DNA of 64,000 nt from Deinococcus rubellus (GCF_025244745.1 NZ_CP104213.1:1233501-1297500); one strand, 5' to 3'; shown: positions 1 through 12,099, numbered from the stretch's first letter. A program made the numbers and translations. The notes: generated by a model not told the origin, from the letters alone.

Positions 1-1
1 T

Positions 2-868
2 GTGGTGCGCGAATGGCTGCGCCGGGGAGCCGACGGCTGGCGGCTGGACGTGGCCCACATGATCGGCAAAGGCGGCACTGACGAGGGCAACCTCGAACTG
101 CACCGCGCCCTCAAGCGGGCGGCCCGTTCCGAAAAGAGTGACGCCTACGTGTTCGGCGAGCGGTTCTTCGACCCCGAGGCGGCGCTGGACGGCCAGGGCG
201 AGGACGGCGCGATGAACTATCACGGCTTCGGCCTGCCACTGATGCAGTGGCTGTCGGGGCACAGCTACACCTTCACGCCCAGCCGTCTGGGCGGTCAGGA
301 ACTCTGCACCCTGCTGGCCGACACCTACCACGCCCTGCCGCCGCAGGTGGCGCTGAGCATGTTCAATCTGCTCGACTCGCACGACATTCCCCGCGCCCTC
401 TACCGGCTCGGCAATGACACCCGCAAGCTGCGCGCCGCCCTGACTCTGCTGCTGGCCTACGCGGGCGTGCCTTGCCTGTACTATGGCACTGAGATCGGCC
501 TGTCGCAGACCGAGCAGGGCGCGATGCCCTGGTGCCGGGAGAGTATGCCCTGGGACGAGGCCGACTGGAACACCGACCTGCGGGCTGAGGTCCAGAACTT
601 GATCCGGGTGCGCCGCAATTCGCTGGCCTTGCAGCAGGGCAACCTGCGCTTCGTGCTGCAAACGTCAGACGCCGTCGGTTTCGTGCGCGAGTACACGGCG
701 GCCAGCGGCCACACCGAGGCAGTGCTGGCGCTGGCCTCGCGCACGTCTGAACCCGTCCCCCTGATTCTGCCGGACGGCGGGTGGACTGATCTGCTCAGTG
801 GAGAAATTTTAAGCGGAGAAATCCAGCTCGACCTCAGCAGCGGGAGGCTGCTGGGCCGGGGACAGTGA
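2..868 (+). CDS. MalZ-like GH13 alpha-glucosidase, 5'-truncated by the window edge
   Basis: C-terminal 288 residues of a glycoside hydrolase family 13 enzyme that cleaves alpha-1,4 glucans or maltodextrins. In the visible numbering, conserved region II is GADGWRLDVAHM with nucleophile Asp16, region III carries the acid/base Glu53 (VFGERF), and region IV is LLDSHD with His127-Asp128. The AMNYHGF and PCLYYGTEIGL stretches resemble E. coli MalZ and neopullulanases. The first GTG is only the first codon in the window; the (beta/alpha)8 barrel clearly begins upstream. The gene faces the flavin reductase gene tail to tail with a 9-base gap. Exact substrate is not decided by this part. Confidence 0.88.
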   Translation: MVREWLRRGADGWRLDVAHMIGKGGTDEGNLELHRALKRAARSEKSDAYVFGERFFDPEAALDGQGEDGAMNYHGFGLPLMQWLSGHSYTFTPSRLGGQELCTLLADTYHALPPQVALSMFNLLDSHDIPRALYRLGNDTRKLRAALTLLLAYAGVPCLYYGTEIGLSQTEQGAMPWCRESMPWDEADWNTDLRAEVQNLIRVRRNSLALQQGNLRFVLQTSDAVGFVREYTAASGHTEAVLALASRTSEPVPLILPDGGWTDLLSGEILSGEIQLDLSSGRLLGRGQ

Positions 869-877
869 CGGAGGGCT

Positions 878-1453
878 TCACATCTCCCAGGTGGAACGGT
901 ACTCGCGGCCCTGCAATGTTTCCGAGAGTTCCGCCGCCACCGCCAGCGTCTTATTGAGCCGCGCATCAACTGGCGGCCTGAGCGTGTCGCCTTCCCAGTC
1001 TTCTCCAATGGCATAGACGTGGTACGGATTGAGAATACACTTGAAGTCGGTTATCAGGCCCAGTGCCAGTGGGTGATGCGAGACGTAGCTGTGCATCAGC
1101 CCACCCGCCACCAGAAAGGTCACGACCTTGTCGAACCAGACGGCGCTGAGGCCGCGTGTGGTGCTGTGCGAGCCGGTCAGTTCGATCAGATTCTTCGCGC
1201 CGCTACCGGTGGCCCAGTTGTAGACCGGCAGGGCCAGAACCACCCCGTCGGCCTGCCCGATGGCCTGCCGGTAGAGCTGGACGTTGGGGTGCTGGTAGGT
1301 GGCGTCGTCGTCAAAGGCAGGCAGCGGCGTGCTTCGCAGATCAAGCAAGGTGACTTGGTGGCCCTGCGTGGTGAGTCGCTCGGCGGCCAGATATGCCAGC
1401 ATCCGGCTGCGGCTCTGGGGACTGAGGCTGGTGGACAGGACGGTGAACTTCAT
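878..1453 (-). CDS. NADPH-dependent FMN reductase-like flavoprotein
   Basis: 191-residue flavodoxin-fold protein of the SsuE/NADPH-dependent FMN reductase group. The N-terminal beta strand is followed by an STSLSPQSRS phosphate-binding loop, and the flavin-contact segment LPVYNWATGSGAKNLIEL lies in the middle. It would be cytosolic and reduce flavin with NAD(P)H. It starts four bases after the stop of the FeoC-like gene, so it is probably the last gene of the feo operon. In that setting it may supply electrons for Fe(III) reduction ahead of FeoB; this role is inferred from position only. Other SsuE-like enzymes serve sulfonate use, but no ssu gene is visible here. Confidence 0.85.
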   Translation of the reverse strand: MKFTVLSTSLSPQSRSRMLAYLAAERLTTQGHQVTLLDLRSTPLPAFDDDATYQHPNVQLYRQAIGQADGVVLALPVYNWATGSGAKNLIELTGSHSTTRGLSAVWFDKVVTFLVAGGLMHSYVSHHPLALGLITDFKCILNPYHVYAIGEDWEGDTLRPPVDARLNKTLAVAAELSETLQGREYRSTWEM

Positions 1454-1457
1454 GCGC

Positions 1458-1753
1458 TCAGGCTACAGGCTGGGGAGCGATGCGTTTCAGGTACTTCTCC
1501 CCGCGCTCGGTCAGCCGCAGCAGGTGAAACTCAGGCGTCTCGTCACCGAAGTTGCGGCACATGCTTTTCAGGCTGCAGCCGTTGCACGAGCAGTCGCCCT
1601 GGTTCTGGACGGCCTCCTGCACGTAGCCCCCGGCATAGAGCGTTCGCAGCATGCCCTCCAGCGCCTCGGGCGAGCTGCCCAGGTGACGCGAGAGTTCCGG
1701 CAGGGTGCGCGGGTTGCCGACCAGCGTGCCGAGAATGGTCGCCAGGGGAGAGG

Positions 1754-1766
<13 letters not shown>
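1458..1766 (-). CDS. feoC: FeoC-like winged-helix protein with Cys cluster
   Basis: Small protein, about 100 residues, with an N-terminal winged-helix-like segment (residues 5-50) and then four cysteines, C59, C61, C64 and C70, in [13 protein letters not shown]. This is the layout of FeoC proteins, which are thought to bind an Fe-S cluster and regulate FeoB. It lies directly after feoB. The longest frame starts at GTG 1766 inside feoB; a second GTG at 1757 overlaps the feoB stop as GTGA and is an equally good start, typical of translational coupling. The last coding part, [16 protein letters not shown], is a normal winged-helix tail. Confidence 0.78.
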
Positions 1767-3969
<2,203 letters not shown>

Positions 3970-3973
<4 letters not shown>

Positions 3974-4215
3974 AGATCCCCCTTCACGGCCCTCACCGTC
4001 ACGCCCTGCAAATCGGCGGCCCTGAGGGCCAGGTCAGTGCGCCCCAGCCGCAGATGCACCGGGTCGCCCAGCGGTGCAAAGCGCATCACTTCTACTTTTG
4101 CGCCGCGAATAAAACCGAGTTCGAGCAGGCGGCGGCGCAGCGGATGCCTGGGGTCAAGGGCCACCACATGTGCCGCTGCGCCGGGCTTGAGGGTATCGAG
4201 CGTCACGTCTCCCAT
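3970..4215 (-). CDS. feoA: FeoA, SH3-like partner of FeoB
   Basis: 81-residue cytosolic FeoA with the expected small SH3-like beta barrel: [14 protein letters not shown], then [18 protein letters not shown] and [20 protein letters not shown]. It is the first gene of the iron operon and overlaps feoB by four bases. No Shine-Dalgarno sequence precedes the ATG; a TAGACT hexamer ends ten bases upstream, so the message is probably leaderless or nearly so. A 17-bp dyad covers that hexamer (listed separately), suggesting metal-dependent repression. Confidence 0.92.
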
Positions 4216-4219
4216 AAAC

Positions 4220-4236
4220 CCGACTAGTCTACTCGG
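4220..4236 (-). promoter_or_regulatory. 17-bp dyad over the feoA promoter, candidate metal-regulator box
   Basis: Read on the minus strand the segment is CCGAGTAGACTAGTCGG, an imperfect palindrome of the form CCGAnTAGnCTAnTCGG with the centre and one position per arm unpaired. It lies five bases upstream of the feoA ATG and contains the likely -10 hexamer TAGACT (4231-4226). A repressor bound here would block transcription. DtxR/MntR- or Fur-type control is the natural guess for a feo operon, but the sequence alone does not tell which protein binds. Confidence 0.5.
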
Positions 4237-4327
4237 ATTACGGTGGAATGCAAGGTGATCTGGGCGAGTGCTTGACCCGGCGCGGCTTCCGCAAGGTCAC
4301 ACATTCGGCAGTGGTACAAAGAAGTTC

Positions 4328-5155
4328 ATGCGTAGACTCCTGACCCTGACTGTGCTTGCCTCGGCCCTCGCGGCCTCGTCCGCCCACGCCGCCGATCTTC
4401 GGCTGGGCCTCAACACCAGCGCCGCGCTGGGCTGCCAGATCGTCGGCCTGCGGGCAGGCGTGCAGTCTGACCGGATCGGCTTGTACGGTCAGGTGTCGTA
4501 CTGCAACGCCCAGAACGCCACTGGCGCTTCGTTCGGTGGGGGCGTGAGCTATGACGTGGCCAAATTCAACAACCTCAACGTGTACCTGCTGGGCGGCATC
4601 GACACCCTGCCGTCGGGTTCGCTGGCAACCAGCCTGGGGGCGGGTCTGCGCTACAGCACGCCGCTGCTGCCGGTCGAAGGTTATGTCGAGGCCGGAGCGC
4701 AGTTCATCCGCTCGTCGCTGCTGACGGTGCCGGGGCCGCGCCTGGCACTGGGCGTCAACTACCGCCTGAGCGTCGAGAACTTGCAGGGCAGCATGGTGCC
4801 CGATCCCAAGCAGGCCGATGACGCCAGCGTTCAGTACGCCGGTAGCGCGCCTGCCGAGTGCAATCTGACCCAGGAGCAGGACGTGGCCTCGGCGCGCGCC
4901 ACTGCCAGTAGCGCGGCTTCCTCGGGCCTGAGTGACGCCTCAGGAGCCTACGGTGCGGTTTACAGCGGCATCAGCTACAACGTCAGCGTGGGCGGGGTCA
5001 GCATCAGCGGCAACAGCGCCAAGGTCAGCGGCAGCGTCAAGCTCAGCGCCACCCAGCGCAGCAGTGGTCAGCCGGTGGGCGGTACCTTCGGCGGCACCAT
5101 CAGTCTCACCCGCAACGGCTGCGGCTGGCGGGCCACCGGCTACAGCCGGGGCTGA
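4328..5155 (+). CDS. Exported protein of unknown function
   Basis: 275 residues from ATG 4328, chosen because it gives a clean signal peptide: MRR, hydrophobic core LLTLTVLASALA, and cleavage after SSAHA. The mature part starts ADLRLGLNTSAALGCQ and alternates short hydrophobic and Gly/Ser-rich stretches up to about residue 160, as in small beta-barrel or beta-sandwich surface proteins. The C-terminal third (from about residue 205) is Ser/Ala/Gly-rich and ends in TISLTRNGCGWRATGYSRG. The two cysteines near the N-terminus and the late pair could form disulfides. I do not recognise the family. It is divergent from feoA; the next feature is an insertion sequence 128 bases downstream. Confidence 0.75.
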   Translation: MRRLLTLTVLASALAASSAHAADLRLGLNTSAALGCQIVGLRAGVQSDRIGLYGQVSYCNAQNATGASFGGGVSYDVAKFNNLNVYLLGGIDTLPSGSLATSLGAGLRYSTPLLPVEGYVEAGAQFIRSSLLTVPGPRLALGVNYRLSVENLQGSMVPDPKQADDASVQYAGSAPAECNLTQEQDVASARATASSAASSGLSDASGAYGAVYSGISYNVSVGGVSISGNSAKVSGSVKLSATQRSSGQPVGGTFGGTISLTRNGCGWRATGYSRG

Positions 5156-5283
5156 GCGGACATCTGAATGCCGCAGGAGCCGGGAGTCCAGGGGAATGCA
5201 GTTGCCTTGAACCCTTCGTCCCTGTCGACGCTCAGACCAGGTTCAACCGCAGCTTTCACCTTTCCGAAAACTGCTGTGACTAA

Positions 5284-6217
5284 GAGCCTGTTCGGAAAGT
5301 CTATTCAGGTGACGAGCGGGGCCAGTTTTCGCCAGATGATGAGGCAGGCAGCCAACTCGACAAATCCCAGATACAGCGCTTGACGCTTTTCCCAGCGGGT
5401 CTGGAGCCGTCTGAACCGATTGAACCAAGCGTGCCCAACTTCCACCACCCAACGTCTTGGCGGATGGCGATCTGGGTCTGTTGGCGCAGGAAGCGGTGTT
5501 TCCTTTGACGCTTTTTTCGGAATATGCACGACGAAGCCCGCATCGCAGGCTAAGGTGCGACACGTCGGCGTGTCGTATCCACGGTCAAGAAGGAGATGGC
5601 GTTGTTCCTCAATCTGCGGTTGAGGAACAACGGTGACAACGGCCTCCAGCACGTCTTTGAGTTTCTGACTGTCATGGCGGTTGGCCCCACACAGCACGAC
5701 CGCTAACGGAATACCTTTGGCATCCGTCAGGAGAGTGCGTTTACAACCAGCTTTGCCTCGGTCAGTTGGATTGCTCCCCGTGGCTTCCTCGGCACCGGAG
5801 GCCCCCTTTTTCCCAACGGCGCTTTGACAATGCTCCCGTCTGCGGCTTGCCACTCCCAATCGATGCCGAGTTCCTCGCCATATTCCTCGAGGATCACCGC
5901 CCACGCCCGTCTGAGACAGCCATGTTCCACCCAAGCGCTGAAGCGCTCGTGAGCCGTAGAGACCGGAGAGTAGCGCCGTGGGAGTTGACTCCATTGACTG
6001 CCGGTGCGGGCGAGCCAAATTAAACCATTGAAAATGGAACGGGCGTCCCGTGAGGGACGCCCAGACTTCTTGCGCGGTTTGTCAATGATCAGGAGCGGTT
6101 CAAGACGTGTCCAGAGGGCATCTGGCACTTCCCAGATGGTTTCTTGCTCATCAATCTGCGCTTGGTGAGGCTGTGTCGTCGTCATGCCCTTAGTCTACAT
6201 ACTTTCCGAATAGACTC
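5284..6217 (-). mobile_element. IS5-family insertion sequence (IS1031-like group)
   Basis: A 934-bp element bounded by 17-bp imperfect terminal repeats, GAGCCTGTTCGGAAAGT at 5284-5300 and GAGTCTATTCGGAAAGT read inward from 6217 to 6201, 15 of 17 identical. It is flanked by TAA on both sides (5281-5283 and 6218-6220), matching the TNA target duplication of the IS1031 group. It sits between the exported-protein gene and meaB and breaks no recognisable gene. Both transposase frames look intact, so the element may still be mobile. Confidence 0.9.
5305..6185 (-). CDS. IS5-family transposase made by -1 frameshifting (two overlapping frames)
   Basis: Two overlapping leftward frames encode one DDE transposase: orfA from ATG 6185 to 5727 and orfB ending at 5305. 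OrfA holds the N-terminal helix-turn-helix region and the first catalytic Asp in QAADGSIVKAPLGK. The slippery heptamer A-AAA-AGG at 5811-5805 lets the ribosome slip back one base, so GKRG becomes GKKGASGAEEATG. OrfB carries the second Asp (LLLDRGYDTP) and the Glu (RRWVVEVGHAWFNRFRRL), the usual IS5 signature. No premature stop is seen in the joined product. The fused reading is inferred from the conserved layout of this family. Confidence 0.88.
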
Positions 6218-6274
6218 TAAGCTGAGGCGAAGTGGCCCGCGCACCTTTGGCCGCCATCCTCTAGGATCAGGACC

Positions 6275-7249
6275 GTGACTTCCCAGCCGTCCGCCACCCA
6301 TCCACTCGCCGCGCCGCTGCTCTCGGGCAGCCGCCGCGCCCTGGCCCGCGCCATCACGCTGGCCGAGTCGTCGCGGCCTGAACATGTGCGCGAGGCCCAG
6401 CGCCTGCTCGCCGAACTGCTGCCGTACACCGGGCGCAGCGTCCGGGTCGGGTTGACCGGGGTGCCGGGGGTGGGCAAATCCAGCTTCATCGAGGCGCTGG
6501 GTCTGCGGCTGGCCGGTGAGGGCCATAAGGTGGCCGTGCTGGCAGTGGACCCCAGCAGCCAGCGCACTGGCGGCAGCATCATGGGCGACAAGACCCGCAT
6601 GCCCGGCCTGACGGTGCATCCGGGGGCCTTTATCCGGCCCAGTCCCAGTGGCGGCGCGCTCGGCGGTGTGGCCCGGCGTACCCGCGAGGCGGCGCTGCTG
6701 TGTGAGGCGGCGGGCCACGACATTATTCTGATCGAGACGGTGGGCGTGGGCCAGAGCGAGACGCAGGTGGCCGCCATGACCGACGTGTTTGTGCTGCTGA
6801 CCCTGCCCAATGCCGGGGACGAACTCCAGGGCCTCAAGCGCGGCATCATGGAACTGGCCGACATCTGCGTGGTCCACAAGGCCGACCTCGACGCGGCGGC
6901 AACCCGGCGTGCCCAGAGCGAACTCACCTCGGCCCTGCACCTGCTGACCCCGCGCTCGGCCTCCTGGCAGCCGCGCGTGCTGGCGGCCTCGTCGCTCACG
7001 GGTGCAGGCTTGCCCGAACTCTGGGCGGCGGTTCAGGCGTGCGTGGCCGATGAGACGCGGGTGCGGGCGCGGCGGCAGTCGCAGCTCGGAAGCTGGTTCG
7101 AGGAGCTGCTGCGCGAGGCCGCCTGGCAGGCCCTGACTTCGAGGCTTGACGCTGCTGAGTTGCGCCGCGTGCGCGCTGAGGTGGACGCAGCGAGACTGAC
7201 CCCGGTGCAAGGCGTCTCAGCGCTGCTGGAAGCGGTGGGAAGGGCCTAG
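6275..7249 (+). CDS. meaB: MeaB/ArgK-type G3E-related GTPase
   Basis: 324 residues. The P-loop is GVPGVGKSS at 62-70, followed by [20 protein letters not shown] (switch region with base II), then [10 protein letters not shown] (Walker B) and VVHKADLD in the NKxD position. These are hallmarks of MeaB/ArgK chaperones that protect and reload adenosylcobalamin enzymes, chiefly methylmalonyl-CoA mutase. No mutase subunit lies in this window. GTG 6275 is taken as start because TAGGAT lies seven bases upstream, the leaderless pattern seen for many genes here, and no ribosome-binding site is present. Confidence 0.92.
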   Translation: MTSQPSATHPLAAPLLSGSRRALARAITLAESSRPEHVREAQRLLAELLPYTGRSVRVGLTGVPGVGKSSFIEALGLRLAGEGHKVAVLAVDPSSQRTGGSIMGDKTRMPGLTVHPGAFIRPSPSGGALGGVARRTREAALLCEAAGHDIILIETVGVGQSETQVAAMTDVFVLLTLPNAGDELQGLKRGIMELADICVVHKADLDAAATRRAQSELTSALHLLTPRSASWQPRVLAASSLTGAGLPELWAAVQACVADETRVRARRQSQLGSWFEELLREAAWQALTSRLDAAELRRVRAEVDAARLTPVQGVSALLEAVGRA

Positions 7250-7302
7250 GGCCGAAAGTCTCCCTTTCTCCCGGGCCTGCCCGTCTTGTTCCACTGCTTT
7301 TG

Positions 7303-7896
7303 CTAGACCCGCTCCAGCGCTCGCCAGGGTTTGGGCGGCCACTCGGCCCGCAGAGCGTCACCTGCCCGCACCTCGCCGCTTATCAGCACCACGCCCATGA
7401 TGCCTGCTCTGCGGATCAAGCGCCCGGCGGCGTCCCTGTCCAGCACGGCGGCCAGCAGCCCGCTACGGTGCTGCTTCAGCCCGAATGACTCGATCTGAGC
7501 GCAGGGATTCCGCAGCCCGGTGACCTCGACCACAGCATCGGGGCCAAGATGTAGCCGGGTGCCGACGGGCAGGGCCAGCAGATCAGTGCCCCGCGTGGTG
7601 ACGTTCTCGCCGAGCTGCCCGGCCCCGACAGTAAAACCCTGGGCGGCCAGCTCATCGAACAGTTCGGCGTGGATCAGATGGACCTGGCGCAGGTTCGGCT
7701 GGCTGGGATCGGCGGCGACCCTGGAGCGGTGTTGCACGGTGACACCCAGGTGCGAATCATTCTCCACACCCAGGCCCGCCAGTAAGCGGATGACAGGCTG
7801 CGCGACCTTGCTGAATCGGTGTGCCCCGTCGCGGCTGACGGCCTGCACCGTCGCCTGGGTTGTGTGCTGGACTGGGCCGGACATGTCGCCTTCCAT
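7303..7896 (-). CDS. MOSC-domain protein
   Basis: 197-residue MOSC-domain protein. The domain spans most of the chain, with the conserved LGENVTTRG and GLRNPCAQIE segments; the Cys in NPCAQIE matches the conserved MOSC cysteine thought to carry sulfur for molybdenum-cofactor chemistry. It is a stand-alone small MOSC protein like YiiM, which detoxifies N-hydroxylated compounds in E. coli, but the exact substrate is unknown. An alternative start, ATG 7884 (MSGPV), is possible. It converges with meaB and diverges from hpf. Confidence 0.85.
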   Translation of the reverse strand: MEGDMSGPVQHTTQATVQAVSRDGAHRFSKVAQPVIRLLAGLGVENDSHLGVTVQHRSRVAADPSQPNLRQVHLIHAELFDELAAQGFTVGAGQLGENVTTRGTDLLALPVGTRLHLGPDAVVEVTGLRNPCAQIESFGLKQHRSGLLAAVLDRDAAGRLIRRAGIMGVVLISGEVRAGDALRAEWPPKPWRALERV

Positions 7897-8055
7897 TGTG
7901 CGCCTTGCTGCCGCTCTCCAGTATCCCCTTTTCCCTGAGCGGACACCATGCTTTTTTGCCTGACGCTCTCATGACCTGGGGCTTATCATGGGGGTACCGG
8001 CAGGAGCCCACAACCCACGTTCATTTCAACTTCTGACCGGGAAAGAGGTGACCTT

Positions 8056-8610
8056 GTGCATATCTACAAGCTGAGCGGACGCAACGTTGACGTGACCGAC
8101 GCCCTGCGCGACTACGTGGAGAGCAAGCTGACGCGGCTCGACCGGTTTAACGGTCAGATCACCGACGCCCGCGTGACCCTCACCGTACGCGATGTGAGAG
8201 ACGCCGCGCGCCGCAACCGCGTCGAGGTTCAGCTCAACGTGCCCAACGGCATTATTCGCGCCGAGGAACACCACACCGACATGTACGCCGCCATCGACAA
8301 GGCCGGTGACGTACTGGAGCGCCAGCTCCGCAAATTCAAGACCCGCATCATGCGCCAGCGCTTCGACGCGCCGATTGACGCCCAGACGTCCATGCCAGAC
8401 GCGGACGGTGGCGACGATGTGAGCGAATTCAAACCCGAGATTGTGCGTCAGAAGCGCTTCGACATGCGCCCGATGTCCGCCGAGGACGCCGTGACCCAGA
8501 TGGAAGCGCTCGGCCACGACTTTTACGTGTTCATGAACATGACCACCCACTCGTGCGGGGTGGTGTACCGCCGCAAAGACGGCCACTACGGGCTGATCGA
8601 ACCGAGCTGA
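8056..8610 (+). CDS. hpf: Long-form ribosome hibernation promoting factor
   Basis: 184 residues: an N-terminal S30AE/YfiA domain (1 to about 100, beginning MHIYKLSGRNVDVTDALRDY) and a C-terminal dimerisation domain (about 125-184, with VRQKRFDMRPMSAEDAV and GLIEPS). The long form binds the 30S decoding centre and pairs ribosomes into 100S particles during stress. Start GTG 8056 is supported by AAAGAGGTGA upstream, one of the few good Shine-Dalgarno sites in the window. The 160-base gap upstream, shared with the MOSC gene, must hold its promoter, and a terminator follows. Confidence 0.95.
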   Translation: MHIYKLSGRNVDVTDALRDYVESKLTRLDRFNGQITDARVTLTVRDVRDAARRNRVEVQLNVPNGIIRAEEHHTDMYAAIDKAGDVLERQLRKFKTRIMRQRFDAPIDAQTSMPDADGGDDVSEFKPEIVRQKRFDMRPMSAEDAVTQMEALGHDFYVFMNMTTHSCGVVYRRKDGHYGLIEPS

Positions 8611-8621
8611 ACTCGGCAGAT

Positions 8622-8662
8622 AAGACCCTGGAAACCAGTCGGTCTCGGTCCCAGGGTCTTTA
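8622..8662. terminator. Bidirectional terminator between hpf and ribF
   Basis: Inverted repeat AAGACCCTGG (8622-8631) and CCAGGGTCTT (8651-8660), a 10-bp perfect stem with a 19-base loop. It sits between two convergent genes and overlaps the ribF stop codon, so it can end both transcripts. Confidence 0.8.
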
Positions 8663-9565
8663 CAATTTGTCCAGCAGCGTCCGTGCTTTTTCCTGGTCGC
8701 GCACAAGCTGGGCCTTGAGTTCGTCCAGGCCGCCGAATCTCTGCTCAGCGCGGATGAACGAGAAGAACTTGACTTGCAATTCCTTGCCGTAGAGGTCGCC
8801 GTCGAAGCCCAGCAGGTTGACCTCGAAGCGCATTTCCAGCCCGCTTACGGTGGGCCGGGTGCCGATGTTGGCCATGCCACCGTGGGTCTCGGTAACGCCG
8901 CCCGACTCGACCTGCACCCGCACCGCAAAGACGCCCCTGGGCAGTGCCTTGCCGCTGGCGACTTGCACATTGGCGGTGGGGAAGCCCAGGGTGCGCCCGA
9001 GCTGATCGCCCTGCACCACCACGCCCTGGGCGCTGTAGTGGCGGCCCAGGAAACGCCGCGCGCCGTCCACGTCGCCTGTGCGCAGAAATTCGCGGATGCG
9101 GGTGCTCTTGATGTCCTCGCCGCCCAGGCTGTGCATCGGCAGCGCCGTCACGTCGCGGCTGATCTGACGCAGGTCGTCCACGCTGCCGCCCCGGTCCTTG
9201 CCGAAATGGAAGTCCTCACCGACCACCACTGCCAGCGGGCGCAGGCTCCGCAGATCGTTCAGAAACTCGCTCTTGGGCCGGGCGGCGAACTCGGCGGTGA
9301 ACGGCACGGCGATCACCTCGTCCACGCCGTAGCGCGAGAGCAGTTCCAGCTTCTCCGGCAGGGTCGACAGAAACTCGACGCCCTGGGTAAACACGCGGGT
9401 GGGCGGGTCGAAGGTATAGACCACGCTCGGCACGTGGTGAAAGCGGGCACGCTCGCGCAGGCGGGCCAGCAGCGCCTGGTGCCCCAGGTGCAGGCCGTCG
9501 AAGGAGCCGATGGCCACTGCCGTCGCGGTGTCGGGCCGCTGGCTGGCCGAGAGGTAGGTCTTCAA
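8660..9565 (-). CDS. ribF: Bifunctional riboflavin kinase / FMN adenylyltransferase
   Basis: About 301 residues making FMN and FAD from riboflavin. The FAD-synthetase domain is first, with GSFDGLHLGH at residues 20-29 and the later STRIREFL motif; the flavokinase domain follows with LGRTLGFPTANV and GMANIGTRPTV. I chose TTG 9565 because the family normally begins close to KTYLS; it lies one base after the stop of the upstream Nudix gene, suggesting coupling. A longer frame from 9628 would overlap that gene and adds non-conserved sequence. The stop codon lies inside the shared terminator. Confidence 0.9.
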   Translation of the reverse strand: MKTYLSASQRPDTATAVAIGSFDGLHLGHQALLARLRERARFHHVPSVVYTFDPPTRVFTQGVEFLSTLPEKLELLSRYGVDEVIAVPFTAEFAARPKSEFLNDLRSLRPLAVVVGEDFHFGKDRGGSVDDLRQISRDVTALPMHSLGGEDIKSTRIREFLRTGDVDGARRFLGRHYSAQGVVVQGDQLGRTLGFPTANVQVASGKALPRGVFAVRVQVESGGVTETHGGMANIGTRPTVSGLEMRFEVNLLGFDGDLYGKELQVKFFSFIRAEQRFGGLDELKAQLVRDQEKARTLLDKL

Positions 9566-9566
9566 G

Positions 9567-10142
9567 TCAGTGCCGACCCTGTGGCCCGCCTGTCTGCTCG
9601 CCCTGTTGATCGCCGCCTTGCTGATCAACCTTACGGCCCATGTTGGGGTCGGGCGGCGCGCCCGTGAGGGCCAGCAGCGCCGCTGTTACGGTGGCTGCGC
9701 TGCCCTTCAGCGAGCCGTCACGCAGGCCGCGCAGCAGCACTTCGGGCCTCAGCCACAGCACCTCGATGTCCTCGTCGTCGTCCATCGGCAGTCTCGACTC
9801 GTGGGGGTTCTCGGCCCGGAAGACATAGAGTTCCTCGTCGCTGAAACCGGGGCTGGAGTAAAAGCGGGTCAGCAGGGTCATGTCGGCGTCCAGGCCTGCC
9901 TCCTCCTGGAGTTCGCGGCGGGCGGCGGCCTCGGGTGTCTCGCCCTCTTCAATCAGGCCCGCTGGGACTTCCACGGTGTGGGTGTTCACGGCGCGGCGAA
10001 ACTGGCGCACGCACAGCAGCTCACCCGCCTCGTTGAGCAGCAAGACCGAGACCGCCGGGGCGTGGCGCACGATCTCCCACTTCCCTTCCTGTACTTCCAG
10101 GCTCACGATGCGCCCGCTGTAGATGGTTTTGGTGTCGGTCAT
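9567..10142 (-). CDS. Nudix hydrolase, probable ADP-ribose pyrophosphatase
   Basis: 191 residues. The Nudix box GX5EX7REUXEEXGU is complete at residues 62-84 (starts GLIEEGETPEAA, ends RELQEEAGL). The fold around it (YSGRIVSLEVQEGKWEIVRH, then FYSSPGFSDEELYVF) is that of ADP-ribose pyrophosphatases, which recycle ADP-ribose to AMP and ribose phosphate. ATG 10142 is chosen over upstream codons because TAAACT lies exactly seven bases before it. The C-terminal 20 residues are Gln/Gly-rich and run into ribF, the next gene on the strand. Confidence 0.88.
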   Translation of the reverse strand: MTDTKTIYSGRIVSLEVQEGKWEIVRHAPAVSVLLLNEAGELLCVRQFRRAVNTHTVEVPAGLIEEGETPEAAARRELQEEAGLDADMTLLTRFYSSPGFSDEELYVFRAENPHESRLPMDDDEDIEVLWLRPEVLLRGLRDGSLKGSAATVTAALLALTGAPPDPNMGRKVDQQGGDQQGEQTGGPQGRH

Positions 10143-10166
10143 GGGGGGCAGTTTAGCAGGCCACAT

Positions 10167-10201
10167 GAAAACTCCCCGGCTCTGCTCAGCAGCCGGGGAG
10201 T
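10167..10201 (-). terminator. Terminator downstream of ftsZ
   Basis: On the minus strand ACTCCCCGGCT (10201-10191) pairs with AGCCGGGGAGT (10181-10171), an 11-bp perfect stem followed by TTTT. It lies just after the ftsZ stop and just before the Nudix promoter, separating the two transcripts. Confidence 0.85.
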
Positions 10202-10231
10202 GGGAGGGACGGGAAAGCTGGTGCGGGAGGT

Positions 10232-11296
<1,065 letters not shown>

Positions 11297-11481
11297 CAAT
11301 TCTTCTCCTTAAGACCGGAAGGTGCCTTCCGTGCGCTTGTTAGTTTAGCCCAGGATACTGCCTGCGGCGCTCGGGCATACCGGGGTCATTCTTCGACGCC
11401 GCATAGACAACAGCACAGGCCCCGGTCTGTTCTGACTGGAGCCTGCGACTGGATGGGGGCTTTGGCTTACAGTATACGGGG

Positions 11482-12099
11482 TTACATCACCCGGCGGGCA
11501 CCGATATAGCGGGCCGACCAGTAGGGATTGGAGAGGTTATCGACCATGGTGCGCCCGTAGTAGCTGTTGGCGTTGGCAAAGTCGCCGTTGCCCAGGTAGA
11601 TCGCCACGTGCGACACGCCCCGGCCCATGGTGTTGAAGAACATCAGGTCACCCGCTTGCAGGTTGCTGCGTCCCACCGCCGAGCCGCTATGAAACTGCGA
11701 GGCGGCGGTACGTGGCAGTGAGACGCCCATTGAGCGGTAGACCGCCTGGGTGTAGCCGCTGCAATCCAGCCCCCAGTTGCTGCTGCCGCCCGATGCATAG
11801 CGGATGCCCAGAAAGCGCAGCGCCGCCGTGCGGATGGTGCTGCTGCCGCCGGACCTGGGGGCAGAGACGGCAGTCGCCGGGCGGCTGGAGGTCCCCGAGC
11901 CGAGGTTGAGTTTCTGGCCGACTTGCAGGGTGGTGGTGTTCAGGCCATTGATCTGCATCAGCTTCTGCGGCTGCAAATTGTTGCGCTGCGCCACACTCGA
12001 AATGGTGTCTCCAGCTCTGACGGTATAGGTGGCGGCGGCAGCAGTGCCAAGGCTGCCGCTCAGGGCAACTACGGTCAGGAACATTCTGAAGGCATTCAT
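11482..12099 (-). CDS. Secreted LysM-NlpC/P60 cell-wall endopeptidase
   Basis: 205 residues. A signal peptide spans 1-22 (core MFLTVVALSGSLGTAAA), a LysM peptidoglycan-binding domain 24-67 (YTVRAGDTISSVAQRN), a Ser/Pro linker 68-88, and an NlpC/P60 domain 90-205. The catalytic Cys is C113 (GLDCSGYT) and the His is H164 (SHVAIYLGNGDF). It should cut stem-peptide bonds in peptidoglycan during growth or daughter-cell separation, and its place directly upstream of ftsZ fits that job. TAAACT occurs 11 bases before the ATG. Confidence 0.92.
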   Translation of the reverse strand: MNAFRMFLTVVALSGSLGTAAAATYTVRAGDTISSVAQRNNLQPQKLMQINGLNTTTLQVGQKLNLGSGTSSRPATAVSAPRSGGSSTIRTAALRFLGIRYASGGSSNWGLDCSGYTQAVYRSMGVSLPRTAASQFHSGSAVGRSNLQAGDLMFFNTMGRGVSHVAIYLGNGDFANANSYYGRTMVDNLSNPYWSARYIGARRVM

